DNA of 64,000 nt. It comes from Nitrosomonas sp. (GTDB lineage: Bacteria > Pseudomonadota > Gammaproteobacteria > Burkholderiales > Nitrosomonadaceae). The notes beneath the pieces were generated by a model that searched no databases, was not told where the DNA came from, and saw nothing but the letters and a program-made list of their open reading frames with translations. A program made the translations under genes and the position numbers. The DNA lies in contig JADJES010000001.1 of the NCBI GenBank assembly GCA_016708955.1, positions 558,001-622,000 of the forward strand, read 5' to 3'. Positions 27,030 to 36,270 of this stretch are shown in pieces; within the stretch, counting starts at the first letter, position 1; each line of letters opens with the position of its first letter.

Positions 27030-27542
27030 TTAATAGTCTATATCCCAATCAACTATGATCCGAGAAAGCTCCAAATCAACTTTTATGATAATCCCTTCTA
27101 TAAAAGGGATGAGCATTTCCTTTCCTTCTTGATCCATGTGATGTAGGCGTAATACATCATTCGCCCCCGTTTCATACAAACCTACGACCTTGCCAAGCTC
27201 CTCGCCTTTTAAATTGATCACTTCAGTACCTACCAAATCTGACCAATAGTAGCCACTGTCTCCGTCATCTGGTAAATCTGGCAACTGGCTGCGTGGAATC
27301 GCTATTTGCATTCCCTTGAGCTTCAAAGCTTGTGTGCGGTCAGTGCATTCCTTAAACTGTGCGTTTAAGATATTGCCGTTAATATGCCCAGCAACAACTT
27401 GTACTTCCTGCCACGCATTATTTTCTTTTCTTAGCCACCATGATGGATATTCCAGTAATCCATCAATATACTCAGTGTAGGGATTAATCTTTACCCAGCC
27501 ATAGATCCCAAAAGGGCCGATAATATGACCCATTATTACCAT
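27030..27542 (-). CDS. rimM: 16S rRNA processing/maturation factor RimM
   Basis: The 170-residue protein has the RimM N-terminal domain (MGHIIGPFGIYGWVKINPYT, GHINGNILNAQFKECTDRTQA). It then has the PRC-barrel part (YYWSDLVGTEVINLKGEELGKV and PFIEGIIIKVDLELSRIIVDW). It binds ribosomal protein S19 and assists 30S head assembly. The position between rpsP and trmD is the standard one. The start ATG is preceded by a weak purine-rich site. Confidence 0.95.
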   Translation of the reverse strand: MVIMGHIIGPFGIYGWVKINPYTEYIDGLLEYPSWWLRKENNAWQEVQVVAGHINGNILNAQFKECTDRTQALKLKGMQIAIPRSQLPDLPDDGDSGYYWSDLVGTEVINLKGEELGKVVGLYETGANDVLRLHHMDQEGKEMLIPFIEGIIIKVDLELSRIIVDWDIDY

Positions 27543-27564
27543 CGGTATAGCTGGTTTTTCTATC

Positions 27565-27831
27565 TTAGCTATTTGCTGGTGCTGCTTTGGCGGCTGAAAA
27601 TTGTTTGATTAGCCGGGTTGCTGTTGTTGAGAGCTGAGCACCTTGGGATTGCCAATAGGCGACCCGATCTAGTTGAACGCGCAATGTTTCTTCTCCACCA
27701 GTAGCTCTTGGGTTATAAAAGCCAACGCGCTCTATAAACCGGCCATCGCGTGCGTAGCGGGAATTTGCCACAACCATATTAAAGAACGGACGTTTTTTTG
27801 CGCCACCCCTTGCCAATCTGATAATAACCAT
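27565..27831 (-). CDS. rpsP: 30S ribosomal protein S16
   Basis: From the ATG at 27831 the 88-residue protein begins MVIIRLARGGAKKRPFFNMV and runs through DGRFIERVGFYNP and LDRVAYWQSQGAQLS to an Ala-rich end. This is full-length S16. The frame stays open further upstream, but S16 always begins with this segment, so 27831 is the start. The first gene of the rpsP-rimM-trmD-rplS operon; its promoter lies in the roughly 100 bases before the divergent GlcF-like gene. Confidence 0.96.
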   Translation of the reverse strand: MVIIRLARGGAKKRPFFNMVVANSRYARDGRFIERVGFYNPRATGGEETLRVQLDRVAYWQSQGAQLSTTATRLIKQFSAAKAAPANS

Positions 27832-27937
27832 ATTTTTGCCTATAAGCCTGTCTATAATTATGAAGCTTGAATTGAAATAACTTTTAATTTTACAGTAATT
27901 TCTGTAATTCTGACAAGTGATAAAATAACCATGGTCA

Positions 27938-29299
27938 TTGCGGCTACAAGCTTTTAACGAGCGGAAATTAACAAACGTGTTAAACATACGCTTCTATAAT
28001 GGAATTGATAAATTGCTTCCAAAGTTTTCCAAAGATTTTATTATTAATGAATCAAACCAGTGTGTTTCATGCGGCTTATGTTTGCCGCATTGCCCAACTT
28101 ATCGATTGCTGAAATCAGAAGCTGATTCTCCGCGTGGGCGTATCGTTTTGATGAATGGGGTTGTTAATGGACGCATTCCTTTGAATGCGCGATTTATTCT
28201 ACATATGGATCGGTGTTTAACATGCCGGGCTTGCGAATCTGTCTGTCCGAATAATGTTCCCTATGGTCATTTAATTGATAAAACACGTGCGTTGATTGCT
28301 GATCAATCAAAATCTCTGGTAGCTACTCAGAAGTCAGGTGCGCGTAGTATGCTGGAAAGGCTATTGCTTACCAGGCCTGTACGCTTAGATCGCTTGCGTC
28401 GATTGTTCTATTTCATACAGAAAAGTGGTTGGTTACGATGGCTACAAAAACTGAGTCAATTGGAGAAAAATAAATTATTTAAATTTGTTGTGCAGCTTCC
28501 ATTGGTTAAGTTTCCCCATGCAGCGTCTGTGGCTGGGATGCGCGCTTCGGGTGATCGTTGGCGGGAAATCTATCCAGCGGAGGGTGAAAGGCGAGGTGAA
28601 GTCGGTTTGTTTTTAGGGTGTGTGGCGCGGATAACGGATGTTGCAACATTAAATTCGAGTATTTATGTGTTAAATCGCTTGGGCTATACCGTTCATGTTC
28701 CGCCGGATCAAACTTGCTGTGGTGCCCTGTATCAGCATGGTGGTGCAATGAAGCAAGCAGCGTCATTGGCGCAGCAAAATAAATCAGTTTTTTCTGGACT
28801 CAAGGTAAAAACAATTATCAGTGCCGCATCAGGATGTGGAGTGCAGTTGCTTGAGTGCGGAGTGGCGGATGAACATACTCAGATCGTAGATATCAGCCGG
28901 TTTCTGACTACAGCTGAAGGATGGGAAGGTGTGGAAATAATGTCATTGCCACAAAAAATCTTGGTGCATGATCCATGCAGCTTACGTAATGTATTAAGAG
29001 ATCAAGTATATCCGTATAAATTGATTGCACGTATTCCTGGTGTACAAGTAATGTCTTTACCAGGTAATGATCAATGCTGTGGTGCTGCGGGGACTTATTT
29101 CATAGATCAGCAGGAAATTGCGAGTAGGTTACTGGAATCCAAGCTATCTGCCGTGATGGATAGTGGCGCGCGATATCTGGTGACCTCAAACATTGGTTGC
29201 GCAATGCATATAGCCAATGGATTATACGAGAAAGGAATAGACATAGAAGTGTTGCACCCAGTTACATTGCTGGCAAGGCAAATGGGTTTGGAATTATAA
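27938..29299 (+). CDS. GlcF-like iron-sulfur (CCG-domain) oxidoreductase subunit
   Basis: The 453-residue protein has two 4Fe-4S motifs near its N-terminus (CVSCGLCLPHCP and CLTCRACESVCP). It then has two CCG domains, each with a Cys-Cys-Gly site (TCCGALYQHG near residue 262 and QCCGAAGTYF near 382), as in GlcF of glycolate oxidase and LutA/HdrB proteins. These pass electrons from a flavoprotein partner (GlcD/GlcE), which is absent from this window. The frame opens at a TTG; a GTG at 27977 is an equally possible start. It is divergent from rpsP. Confidence 0.85.
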   Translation: MRLQAFNERKLTNVLNIRFYNGIDKLLPKFSKDFIINESNQCVSCGLCLPHCPTYRLLKSEADSPRGRIVLMNGVVNGRIPLNARFILHMDRCLTCRACESVCPNNVPYGHLIDKTRALIADQSKSLVATQKSGARSMLERLLLTRPVRLDRLRRLFYFIQKSGWLRWLQKLSQLEKNKLFKFVVQLPLVKFPHAASVAGMRASGDRWREIYPAEGERRGEVGLFLGCVARITDVATLNSSIYVLNRLGYTVHVPPDQTCCGALYQHGGAMKQAASLAQQNKSVFSGLKVKTIISAASGCGVQLLECGVADEHTQIVDISRFLTTAEGWEGVEIMSLPQKILVHDPCSLRNVLRDQVYPYKLIARIPGVQVMSLPGNDQCCGAAGTYFIDQQEIASRLLESKLSAVMDSGARYLVTSNIGCAMHIANGLYEKGIDIEVLHPVTLLARQMGLEL

Positions 29300-29407
29300 T
29301 GGAAGCCAGTTTTTTTGAGTGTAGGCAGGATGAAATTTAAGTGTACCTGAATATGTACATATCGGCCTATAATGTACGCTCAATTCTATCGGGACGAAGT
29401 GAGGACT

Positions 29408-30033
29408 ATGATTAATATTGATAAGCTTATCATTGGCTTTGACGGTGCTTTACGCACTCTGCTGACGCCAGCTCAAACTTTGCGGTCCGTCCCCGGTAGT
29501 GAATTGCCAGAAGCTGAGTTGACGGATATAGAGAAACGGCTATCGTGTGCATTAATGCGCGTGAATCATGTGGGTGAAGTCTGTGCGCAAGCGCTGTATC
29601 AAGGGCAGGGATTAACGGCGCGTAATGAGGCGGTACAACAGACACTGATGCAGGCTGCACGCGAAGAAACAGAACATTTGGCTTGGACGGAGCGCCGTAT
29701 TGCTGAACTAGGCGGACGTAAAAGCTTACTCAACCCATTATGGTATGGCGGGTCTTTTGCTATAGGCGTTGTAGCGGGAATGCTGGGAGATAAATGGAAT
29801 TTAGGATTCCTGGCTGAGACGGAACACCAAGTAGGGGCGCATCTAGCCGGTCATTTGCAGCTTTGCCTCATAATGACGAGAAGAGCCGTGCCATTGTGAC
29901 GCAAATGAAAATTGATGAAGCCAGTCATGCGACCATGGCATTGTCATATGGAGGCGCAGAACTGCCGCTACCGGTCAAGTTCACTATGAAACTTGGATCA
30001 AAAGTAATGACTCAAACAGCATACTGGGTTTGA
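29408..30033 (+). CDS. coq7: 2-polyprenyl-3-methyl-6-methoxy-1,4-benzoquinone monooxygenase, frameshifted
   Basis: Read across one break, this is a Coq7/CLK-1-type di-iron hydroxylase of about 208 residues that adds the last hydroxyl in ubiquinone synthesis. It has ALMRVNHVGEVCAQALYQGQG and AAREETEHLAWTERRIAELGGR with the first ExxH, WNLGFLAETEHQVGAHLAGH with the third, and MKIDEASHA with the last. The frame breaks in TTT 29862-29864; one added T gives LLPHNDEKSRAIV and runs to the TGA at 30031. Ubiquinone is essential to an ammonia oxidiser, so an error in the sequence is likelier than a dead gene. Confidence 0.85.
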
Positions 30034-30131
30034 GCGTGACAAGTATGATATTTGTTATGTTCTGTATTGGGCAAGAAAGAGAAATCAGAGCGATCAAGCA
30101 AGCAATTAATCAGTGAAGAAAAACTTCTGCA

Positions 30132-30695
30132 ATGAAAAATGTTAATCTGACACATCATTTTTTAATCGCTATGCCAACAATGGCAGACTCTGTATTTTCC
30201 AAGACTCTGACGTATATTTGTGAGCACAATGAACAGGGCGCGCTGGGTATCGTCATTAACAGGCCCACTGATCTGACTTTGTTCAATCTTTTTAAACAAC
30301 TTGATATCCCGCAGATGGACTCTCTCGCAGAATCAATACCTGTGCTTTTTGGTGGGCCTGTGCAATTAGACTGCGGATTTGTGTTGCATCATCCGGTAGG
30401 TAAATGGCAGTCTACCCTTGTTGTCAATAAAGAAGTAGGCTTAACCACGTCACTGGATATCTTAAAAGCCATAGCAAATGCCGAGGGACCTGAGCAAGTG
30501 CTAATTGCGATGGGTTACGCTGGCTGGGCTGCGGGTCAAATTGAACATGAATTAGCACAGAATGCATGGTTAACGGTGCCAGCATCGGCAAATGTGATAT
30601 TTGATATGCCATCCGAAGAAAGATTACCTGCTGCAATGCAATTACTGGGTATTACTAATTATGTGAATCTATCCAATGAAATTGGGCATGCGTAA
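30132..30695 (+). CDS. yqgE: YqgE/AlgH family protein
   Basis: The 187-residue protein has the DUF179 fold marks LTHHFLIAMPTMADSVFSKTLTYICEH, GALGIVINRP near residue 37, VLFGGPVQLDCGFVLH near 75 and AMGYAGWAAGQIEHEL near 125. Its cellular role is still unclear; AlgH was linked to transcription of alginate genes. It usually stands directly upstream of ruvX, and it does so here, 35 bases away. Confidence 0.93.
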   Translation: MKNVNLTHHFLIAMPTMADSVFSKTLTYICEHNEQGALGIVINRPTDLTLFNLFKQLDIPQMDSLAESIPVLFGGPVQLDCGFVLHHPVGKWQSTLVVNKEVGLTTSLDILKAIANAEGPEQVLIAMGYAGWAAGQIEHELAQNAWLTVPASANVIFDMPSEERLPAAMQLLGITNYVNLSNEIGHA

Positions 30696-30729
30696 ATATT
30701 ATTGCGGATGACAGAAAATTTCTTCGGAT

Positions 30730-31188
30730 GTGCAACCGGAGTATCAGTTACTAGACAAGCTTCCACAGGGGATTGTATTAGCATTTGATTTTGGAAAGAG
30801 CCGTATTGGCGTAGCTATCGGCAATAATATGCTAGGTATAGCACGTTCCCTTGTGACAATCGATAGCGAAGTGACAGAACGGCGTTTTGTTGTGATAGCT
30901 CAACTGATCGAAACTTGGCAGCCGGTTTTATTGGTGGTCGGTCTGCCCATGCATAGTGATGGTGCAGCGCATGAGCTTACGCAACTAAGCCAGCGCTTCG
31001 CGCGACGTTTGGCGGGGCGTTTTAACATCAAGGTTGTCTTGCAAGATGAACGTTATACTAGCCAAACGGCCAGTGCCGCGTTGCGCGAAGTGGGAATTAC
31101 CGGGAGAAAACAAAAATCAGAGCTGGACCAAGTTGCGGCACAACAAATACTCCAATCATTTTTTGACGAACAGCATGCAATTACCTGA
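30730..31188 (+). CDS. ruvX: RuvX/YqgF-family Holliday-junction-resolvase-like nuclease
   Basis: The 152-residue RNase-H-fold protein has LAFDFGKSRIGVAIG with the first catalytic Asp, VVGLPMHSDG near residue 76, DERYTS near 108 and a C-terminal Asp in LDQVAAQQIL. YqgF proteins are required for pre-16S rRNA 5'-end processing and have been called Holliday junction resolvases. The start is GTG. Its last 14 bases overlap the beginning of pyrR. Confidence 0.93.
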   Translation: MQPEYQLLDKLPQGIVLAFDFGKSRIGVAIGNNMLGIARSLVTIDSEVTERRFVVIAQLIETWQPVLLVVGLPMHSDGAAHELTQLSQRFARRLAGRFNIKVVLQDERYTSQTASAALREVGITGRKQKSELDQVAAQQILQSFFDEQHAIT

Positions 31189-31681
31189 CGCTGAGATTTT
31201 ACTCAAAAGTCTTGCAAAAAAAATACGATCCGAAGGAGGTAAGGATTTTGTGCTTGTGGGTATCCATACGGGTGGAGTATGGCTGGCGGAACGTCTGCAT
31301 CAGGAACTAGGAATTACACGGCCGCTAGGAACGCTGGATGTGTCTTTTTACCGCGATGATTTCGATAAAATCGGTTTGCATTCACAGGTTAAGCCATCGG
31401 AAATACCTTTTGAAGTGGAAGGAGCGCATATTATATTAGTTGATGATGTGCTGCATACCGGGAGAACAATTCGTGCGGCAATCAATGAGTTATTTGATTA
31501 TGGTCGCCCTGCTTCCATTAGTTTGGCCACTTTGGTTGACCGGGGCGGCAGGGAATTGCCGATTGCTGCGCAATTTACCGGCATAGCGCTTGAATTGCCA
31601 GTCGATAAAATGCTGGAATTGAAAAGGGAAGAGAACGGAAAGTTAAGTTTAAATTTGTATGATAAGCGCCTTCCAGAATGA
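31175..31681 (+). CDS. pyrR: PyrR bifunctional pyrimidine regulator / uracil phosphoribosyltransferase
   Basis: From the ATG at 31175 the 168-residue protein has the type-I PRTase plan: VLVGIHTGGVWLAERL, DVSFYRDDF and the PRPP loop ILVDDVLHTGRTIRAAIN near residue 90. The dimer arm LVDRGGRELPIAAQF follows. In Bacillus PyrR is an mRNA-binding attenuation protein; in proteobacteria the role is less certain. The start sits within the ruvX end (overlap 14 bases). Its stop overlaps the pyrB start in an ATGA arrangement, so the pyr genes are translationally coupled. Confidence 0.92.
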   Translation: MQLPDAEILLKSLAKKIRSEGGKDFVLVGIHTGGVWLAERLHQELGITRPLGTLDVSFYRDDFDKIGLHSQVKPSEIPFEVEGAHIILVDDVLHTGRTIRAAINELFDYGRPASISLATLVDRGGRELPIAAQFTGIALELPVDKMLELKREENGKLSLNLYDKRLPE

Positions 31682-32637
31682 TCAATAGGAATCCACAACT
31701 GGATGAGAATGGTGTGCTGCAGCATTTGCTGACAACGGAAGGATTGCCAGCATCTATTTTGTTGCATATATTGGATACCGCCGAATCATTTGTGGGTGTC
31801 ACTGAACGAGATGTCAAAAAAATCCCATTATTGCGTGGAAAATCGATATTTAATCTTTTTTTTGAACCCAGTACACGCACACGAACGACATTTGAAATTG
31901 CTGCCAAACGTTTGTCGGCAGATGTCATCAATCTCAATATTGCAGTTTCTGCACAATCCAAGGGCGAAACATTGCTGGATACCGTCAACAATCTTTCCGC
32001 GATGAATGCGGACATGTTTATTGTGCGGCATGCACAGAGCGGTGCTGCTCATTTGATTGCCAAGCATGTCCGGTCAGATATTCATGTGATTAATGCCGGT
32101 GATGGGAGTCATGCACATCCGACACAAGCTTTGCTGGATATGTTTACAATCCGGCGCTACAAGCGTGATTTTCATAACTTGCGCGTGGCTATTGTCGGCG
32201 ACATTCTGCATTCCAGAGTAGCACGCTCCCAGATTCATGCATTGACTACACTGGGCGTGCCGGAAGTACGTGTGATTGCACCTAAAACTTTGTTGCCAAG
32301 AATGGTGGAGCGTCTGGGTGTGCACGTTTATCACGATATGGCTAAAGGATTGAAGGATGTTGATGTGGTGATGATGCTGCGTTTACAAAATGAGCGGATG
32401 AAAGGCGCGAACTTACCAAGTCCGGAGGAGTTCTTTAAATACTATGGCCTTACTTCGGAGAAATTAGCTCTCGCCCGGCGGGATGCGATCGTCATGCATC
32501 CTGGTCCGATGAATCGCGGTGTGGAGATTGATTCTGCGGTCGCTGATGGCAAACAGTCGGTAATTTTGCCTCAAGTCACATTCGGGATAGCAGTGCGTAT
32601 GGCAGTGATGTCAATTCTGGCAGGCAATCAGGTCTAA
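31678..32637 (+). CDS. pyrB: Aspartate carbamoyltransferase catalytic chain
   Basis: The 319-residue protein has NLFFEPSTRTRTTFEIAAKR with the carbamoyl-phosphate-binding STRT near residue 64. HAHPTQALLDMFTI lies near 143 and MHPGPMNRGVEIDS near 270 (Leu loop). It makes carbamoyl-aspartate in the pyrimidine pathway. It overlaps pyrR by four bases and is followed after 11 bases by an inactive dihydroorotase homologue. No pyrI regulatory chain is present, which fits the class A type of holoenzyme. Confidence 0.96.
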   Translation: MINRNPQLDENGVLQHLLTTEGLPASILLHILDTAESFVGVTERDVKKIPLLRGKSIFNLFFEPSTRTRTTFEIAAKRLSADVINLNIAVSAQSKGETLLDTVNNLSAMNADMFIVRHAQSGAAHLIAKHVRSDIHVINAGDGSHAHPTQALLDMFTIRRYKRDFHNLRVAIVGDILHSRVARSQIHALTTLGVPEVRVIAPKTLLPRMVERLGVHVYHDMAKGLKDVDVVMMLRLQNERMKGANLPSPEEFFKYYGLTSEKLALARRDAIVMHPGPMNRGVEIDSAVADGKQSVILPQVTFGIAVRMAVMSILAGNQV

Positions 32638-32648
32638 AGGCTGTCACC

Positions 32649-33923
32649 ATGAAAATTCATATTAAAAATGGACGACTGATTGACCCAAAGCAGGGGGTTG
32701 ATGCTGTTCAGGATATTTTTATTGCGAAAGGTAAAATCATTGCAATAGGTGCTGCGCCTAATGAATTTCAGCCCAGTCGTGTTATTGATGCTAAATCGTT
32801 AATCGTGTGTCCGGGTCTGGTTGATCTATCTGTGCGCTTGCGTGAACCGGGACTGGAGTATAAAGCGACTCTTGAATCCGAAATGGAGGCGGCGGTTGCC
32901 GGAGGGGTGACAAGTTTTGCCTGTCCGCCGGATACGGATCCTCCGTTAGATGAACCGGGTCTGGTAGAAATGCTGAAACATCGTGCCAAGAATCTTAATC
33001 AGGCACATGTTTACCCCATCGGTGCGCTCACTCAAGGACTACGCGGTGAACGTTTGACCGAAATGGCCGAATTAAACGACGCGGGCTGTGTTGTTTTTGG
33101 CCAGCCGGATGGCTTGTTACCTAATTTACGGGTGCTCATGCAGGCGATGCGATATGCCTCTACCTTTGGCTTTAGCGTGTGGCTACGTCCACAAGAAATT
33201 AGCTTGACTAATGACGGGGTTGCACATGATGGTGAAGTGGCAACACGGCTGGGCCTGCCCACAGTACCGGTTTGTGCGGAGACAATTGCTATATCGAATA
33301 TCATTTTGTTGGCCAAAGAAACAGGCGTCAGAGTGCATTTGTGCCGGATTTCCAGTGCGGAAGGGTTAACAATGGTTCGTGCCGCTAAGCAGCAGGGTTT
33401 GCCGATCACTTGTGATGTGACGATTAATCATCTGCATTTATCTGATATGGATATTGGTTTTTTTGATTCGAATTGTCATCTGATGCCGCCATTGCGTGGT
33501 TTGAGTGACCGGAATGCGCTGCGCAATGGTTTATTGGACGGTACGATTGATGCGATTTGTTCTGATCATGCGCCGGTAGATGAGGATGCTAAATTGCTGC
33601 CGTTTGGTCAGTCTGAGATTGGTGCAACAGGCGTGGAATTATTGCTGCCATTAACTTTAAAATGGGGTAATGAATTGCGCTTGCCTTTGCTTAAAGTATT
33701 GGCAAAAATTACATCCGATCCATCAGGAATCCTGGGAATTGATGCGGGGGATCTATCTGTCGGAAGTGCCGCAGATATCTGTATTTTTGATCCTGATTAT
33801 TATTGGAAAGTAACAGCACCAGCTATTTTGAGTCAAGGGAAAAATACGCCTTTTATGGGTATGGAGTTACCGGGGAATGTTAAATATACTCTGGTGGATG
33901 GTCATATTGTTTATGAACGCTGA
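32649..33923 (+). CDS. pyrX: Dihydroorotase-like subunit lacking the catalytic HxH (PyrC'/PyrX)
   Basis: The 424-residue protein has the amidohydrolase barrel with ICSDHAPVDEDAK near residue 310. At the place of the metal-binding HxH (residues 61-63, expected DxHVHLREPG) it reads DLSVRLREPG. The metal-binding His pair is therefore replaced by Ser and Arg. Such inactive PyrC' proteins are known in Pseudomonas, where they form a dodecameric scaffold with PyrB. A true dihydroorotase should be elsewhere in the genome. The adjacency to pyrB supports the structural role. Confidence 0.88.
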   Translation: MKIHIKNGRLIDPKQGVDAVQDIFIAKGKIIAIGAAPNEFQPSRVIDAKSLIVCPGLVDLSVRLREPGLEYKATLESEMEAAVAGGVTSFACPPDTDPPLDEPGLVEMLKHRAKNLNQAHVYPIGALTQGLRGERLTEMAELNDAGCVVFGQPDGLLPNLRVLMQAMRYASTFGFSVWLRPQEISLTNDGVAHDGEVATRLGLPTVPVCAETIAISNIILLAKETGVRVHLCRISSAEGLTMVRAAKQQGLPITCDVTINHLHLSDMDIGFFDSNCHLMPPLRGLSDRNALRNGLLDGTIDAICSDHAPVDEDAKLLPFGQSEIGATGVELLLPLTLKWGNELRLPLLKVLAKITSDPSGILGIDAGDLSVGSAADICIFDPDYYWKVTAPAILSQGKNTPFMGMELPGNVKYTLVDGHIVYER

Positions 33924-33994
33924 ACGACGGGATAACTTGTTTATCCATAAGAAATAACACAATGCAATTTGTTTAACTGATTAATTGGAGCAAC

Positions 33995-36088
33995 ATGTCA
34001 AACCCATTACTTGATTTTTCTGGACTGCCTCGTTTTGCAGAAATAAAGGATGAACATATTACGCCGGCCATCGATGTGCTGCTGAAAGAGAATCGTGCGG
34101 TAGTTGAAAAAGTGCGTGGCGATGATCGTCCACCTACCTGGAAAAATTTTGTACAGCCAATGGTAGATGCGAGTGAACGATTGTCACGCACTTGGGGGCA
34201 GGTATCGCATTTAAATTCGGTGATGAACAGCCCGCAGCTTCGGGAAATCTATAATGAGAATCTTCCGATTATTACTCAGTTTTATGCCGAATTGTCTCAA
34301 GATTTGCTGTTATTTGAAAAATTTAAGCAGTTACGTGGAAGTAGGGAATTCGATCAATTGACTCCAACGCGAAAAAGAATTATAGAAAATGAATTGAGAG
34401 ATTTTCGTTTAGGGGGGGCAGAATTGCCATCTGATAAAAAACAGCGATTCTTGCAAATCCAAGAAGAGCTATCGAGCTTATCTTCAAAATTTAATGACAA
34501 CTTATTGGATGCTACGAATGCTTATTCATTATTCATTGAAGATGCAGAAACTGTAGCGGGTATCCCTGCCGATGTATTACAGACAGCTAAGGAATTGGCT
34601 GCAGCAGATTCCAAGGCTGGCTGGAAATTTACCCTGCATATGCCATCGTATCTTCCGGTGTTGCAATATGCAGAGAATCGGGATTTCCGGGGAAAAATGT
34701 ACCGTGCGTATGCCACCCGTGCCAGTGAGTTGGATGATCAGGTTGGAGCGGATAAGGATAATATGCCGCTCATTAACAAGATATTGGTGTTGCGCCTAGA
34801 GGCGGCGCAAATTCTGGGTTACGAGAATTATGCTGAAGTTTCATTAGCAACAAAAATGGCGACTTCTCCGCAGCAGGTTCTGGATTTTCTTGGAAAGTTA
34901 GCGGTTAAAGCAAAGCCATATGCTGAGCGGGATTTGCAAGCGCTCCGGCAGTTTGCAGCAGAGAAGCTGGATCTGCCGGAACTGGAAGCTTGGGATTTAG
35001 CTTATGTTAGTGAAAAATTGCGTGAAGAACGCTATGCTTTTTCTGATCAGGAAATTAAACAATACTTCCCAGAGGATAAAGTACTCGCAGGCATGTTTAA
35101 AGTGGTGGAAAAGCTATATGGTATCCGTATCGTTTCCGCAGCGGCTTCAAGCAATATTCAGTGCTGGCACCCAGATGTAAAGTTTTTTGATATTCATGAC
35201 GCCAATGGCCAACTAATCGGTCAATTTTATTTGGATCTCTATGCACGACCTACAAAACGCGGTGGTGCCTGGATGGACGATGCCGTTACACGCCGGCGAA
35301 TTGAAAATCAGCGAACGGGAAGCCATGCCATACAGATTCCTGTTGCATACCTCACTTGTAATTTCTCAGCACCTGTAACTATTAATCAACAGATCCGCCC
35401 GGCTTTATTTACGCATAATGAGGTGATCGTATTATTTCATGAATTTGGTCATGGCTTGCATCACCTGCTGACACAAGTTGAAGATTTGGGTGTGTCAGGC
35501 ATCAACGGTGTTGAATGGGATGCGGTGGAGCTGCCCAGCCAGTTTATGGAGAATTTTTGCTGGGAATGGGATGTGCTGACTGGGATGACGAAACATATTG
35601 ATACAGGCGAATCACTACCCAGAGCCTTATTTGATAAAATGTTAAAAGCCAAGAATTTTCAGAGTGGGCTGCAGATGCTACGGCAGATTGAGTTCGCACT
35701 TTTTGATATGCATGTGCATTTTGATTTTAAGCCAAATGGTGACAAGACTGTGTTACAGTTATTGAATGATATTCGCAGAGATGTTGCTGTAATTATTCCA
35801 CCCGACTTTAATCGTTTTCCAAATAGTTTTGCGCATATTTTTGCGGGAGGTTATGCGGCGGGCTATTACAGTTATAAGTGGGCAGAAGTATTGTCAGCAG
35901 ATGCGTACAGTATGTTTGAAGAAACCGCCGCCGATGGAGTTGTCAATGCAGCGACCGGTTCACATTTTCTTGAAGAGATTCTTGCGGTCGGGGGCAGCCG
36001 TTCGGCACTGGAGTCGTTTATCGCATTCCGGGGGCGTGAGCCTGAGTTGGACGCTTTGCTGCGCCATAATGGGATGGAAACAGCCTGA
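33995..36088 (+). CDS. prlC: Oligopeptidase A (M3 family)
   Basis: The 697-residue protein is a full-length M3 metallopeptidase. The zinc motif is FHEFGHGLHHLLT near residue 480, with the third ligand Glu about 30 residues on (in SQFMENFCWEW). N-terminal helices begin SNPLLDFSGLPRFAEI, and the conserved YAAGYYSYKWAE lies near 620. It degrades oligopeptides and cleaved signal peptides in the cytosol. It is preceded by a GGAG ribosome-binding site. Monocistronic as far as can be seen. Confidence 0.95.
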   Translation: MSNPLLDFSGLPRFAEIKDEHITPAIDVLLKENRAVVEKVRGDDRPPTWKNFVQPMVDASERLSRTWGQVSHLNSVMNSPQLREIYNENLPIITQFYAELSQDLLLFEKFKQLRGSREFDQLTPTRKRIIENELRDFRLGGAELPSDKKQRFLQIQEELSSLSSKFNDNLLDATNAYSLFIEDAETVAGIPADVLQTAKELAAADSKAGWKFTLHMPSYLPVLQYAENRDFRGKMYRAYATRASELDDQVGADKDNMPLINKILVLRLEAAQILGYENYAEVSLATKMATSPQQVLDFLGKLAVKAKPYAERDLQALRQFAAEKLDLPELEAWDLAYVSEKLREERYAFSDQEIKQYFPEDKVLAGMFKVVEKLYGIRIVSAAASSNIQCWHPDVKFFDIHDANGQLIGQFYLDLYARPTKRGGAWMDDAVTRRRIENQRTGSHAIQIPVAYLTCNFSAPVTINQQIRPALFTHNEVIVLFHEFGHGLHHLLTQVEDLGVSGINGVEWDAVELPSQFMENFCWEWDVLTGMTKHIDTGESLPRALFDKMLKAKNFQSGLQMLRQIEFALFDMHVHFDFKPNGDKTVLQLLNDIRRDVAVIIPPDFNRFPNSFAHIFAGGYAAGYYSYKWAEVLSADAYSMFEETAADGVVNAATGSHFLEEILAVGGSRSALESFIAFRGREPELDALLRHNGMETA

Positions 36089-36270
36089 CCTGAGTGGAAA
36101 GAACTGTATGGTGTTGCTGACTAAATATTCTTATAAAGTAGTAAGAGTATTTGTCGTATATTCAAGACTTGATATTTGATTTATTAAAGGCTTTTTAATT
36201 TTTGCGTGTATTGAACCATTTTTATAAATGTGGCAAGATCCATTGAATTTTTACTAGAATAAATAAGAAC

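Noticed and set aside
27565..27987. Longer N-terminus of ribosomal protein S16
   Set aside because: The extra codons have no family match and overlap the start of the divergent gene; S16 begins at 27831.
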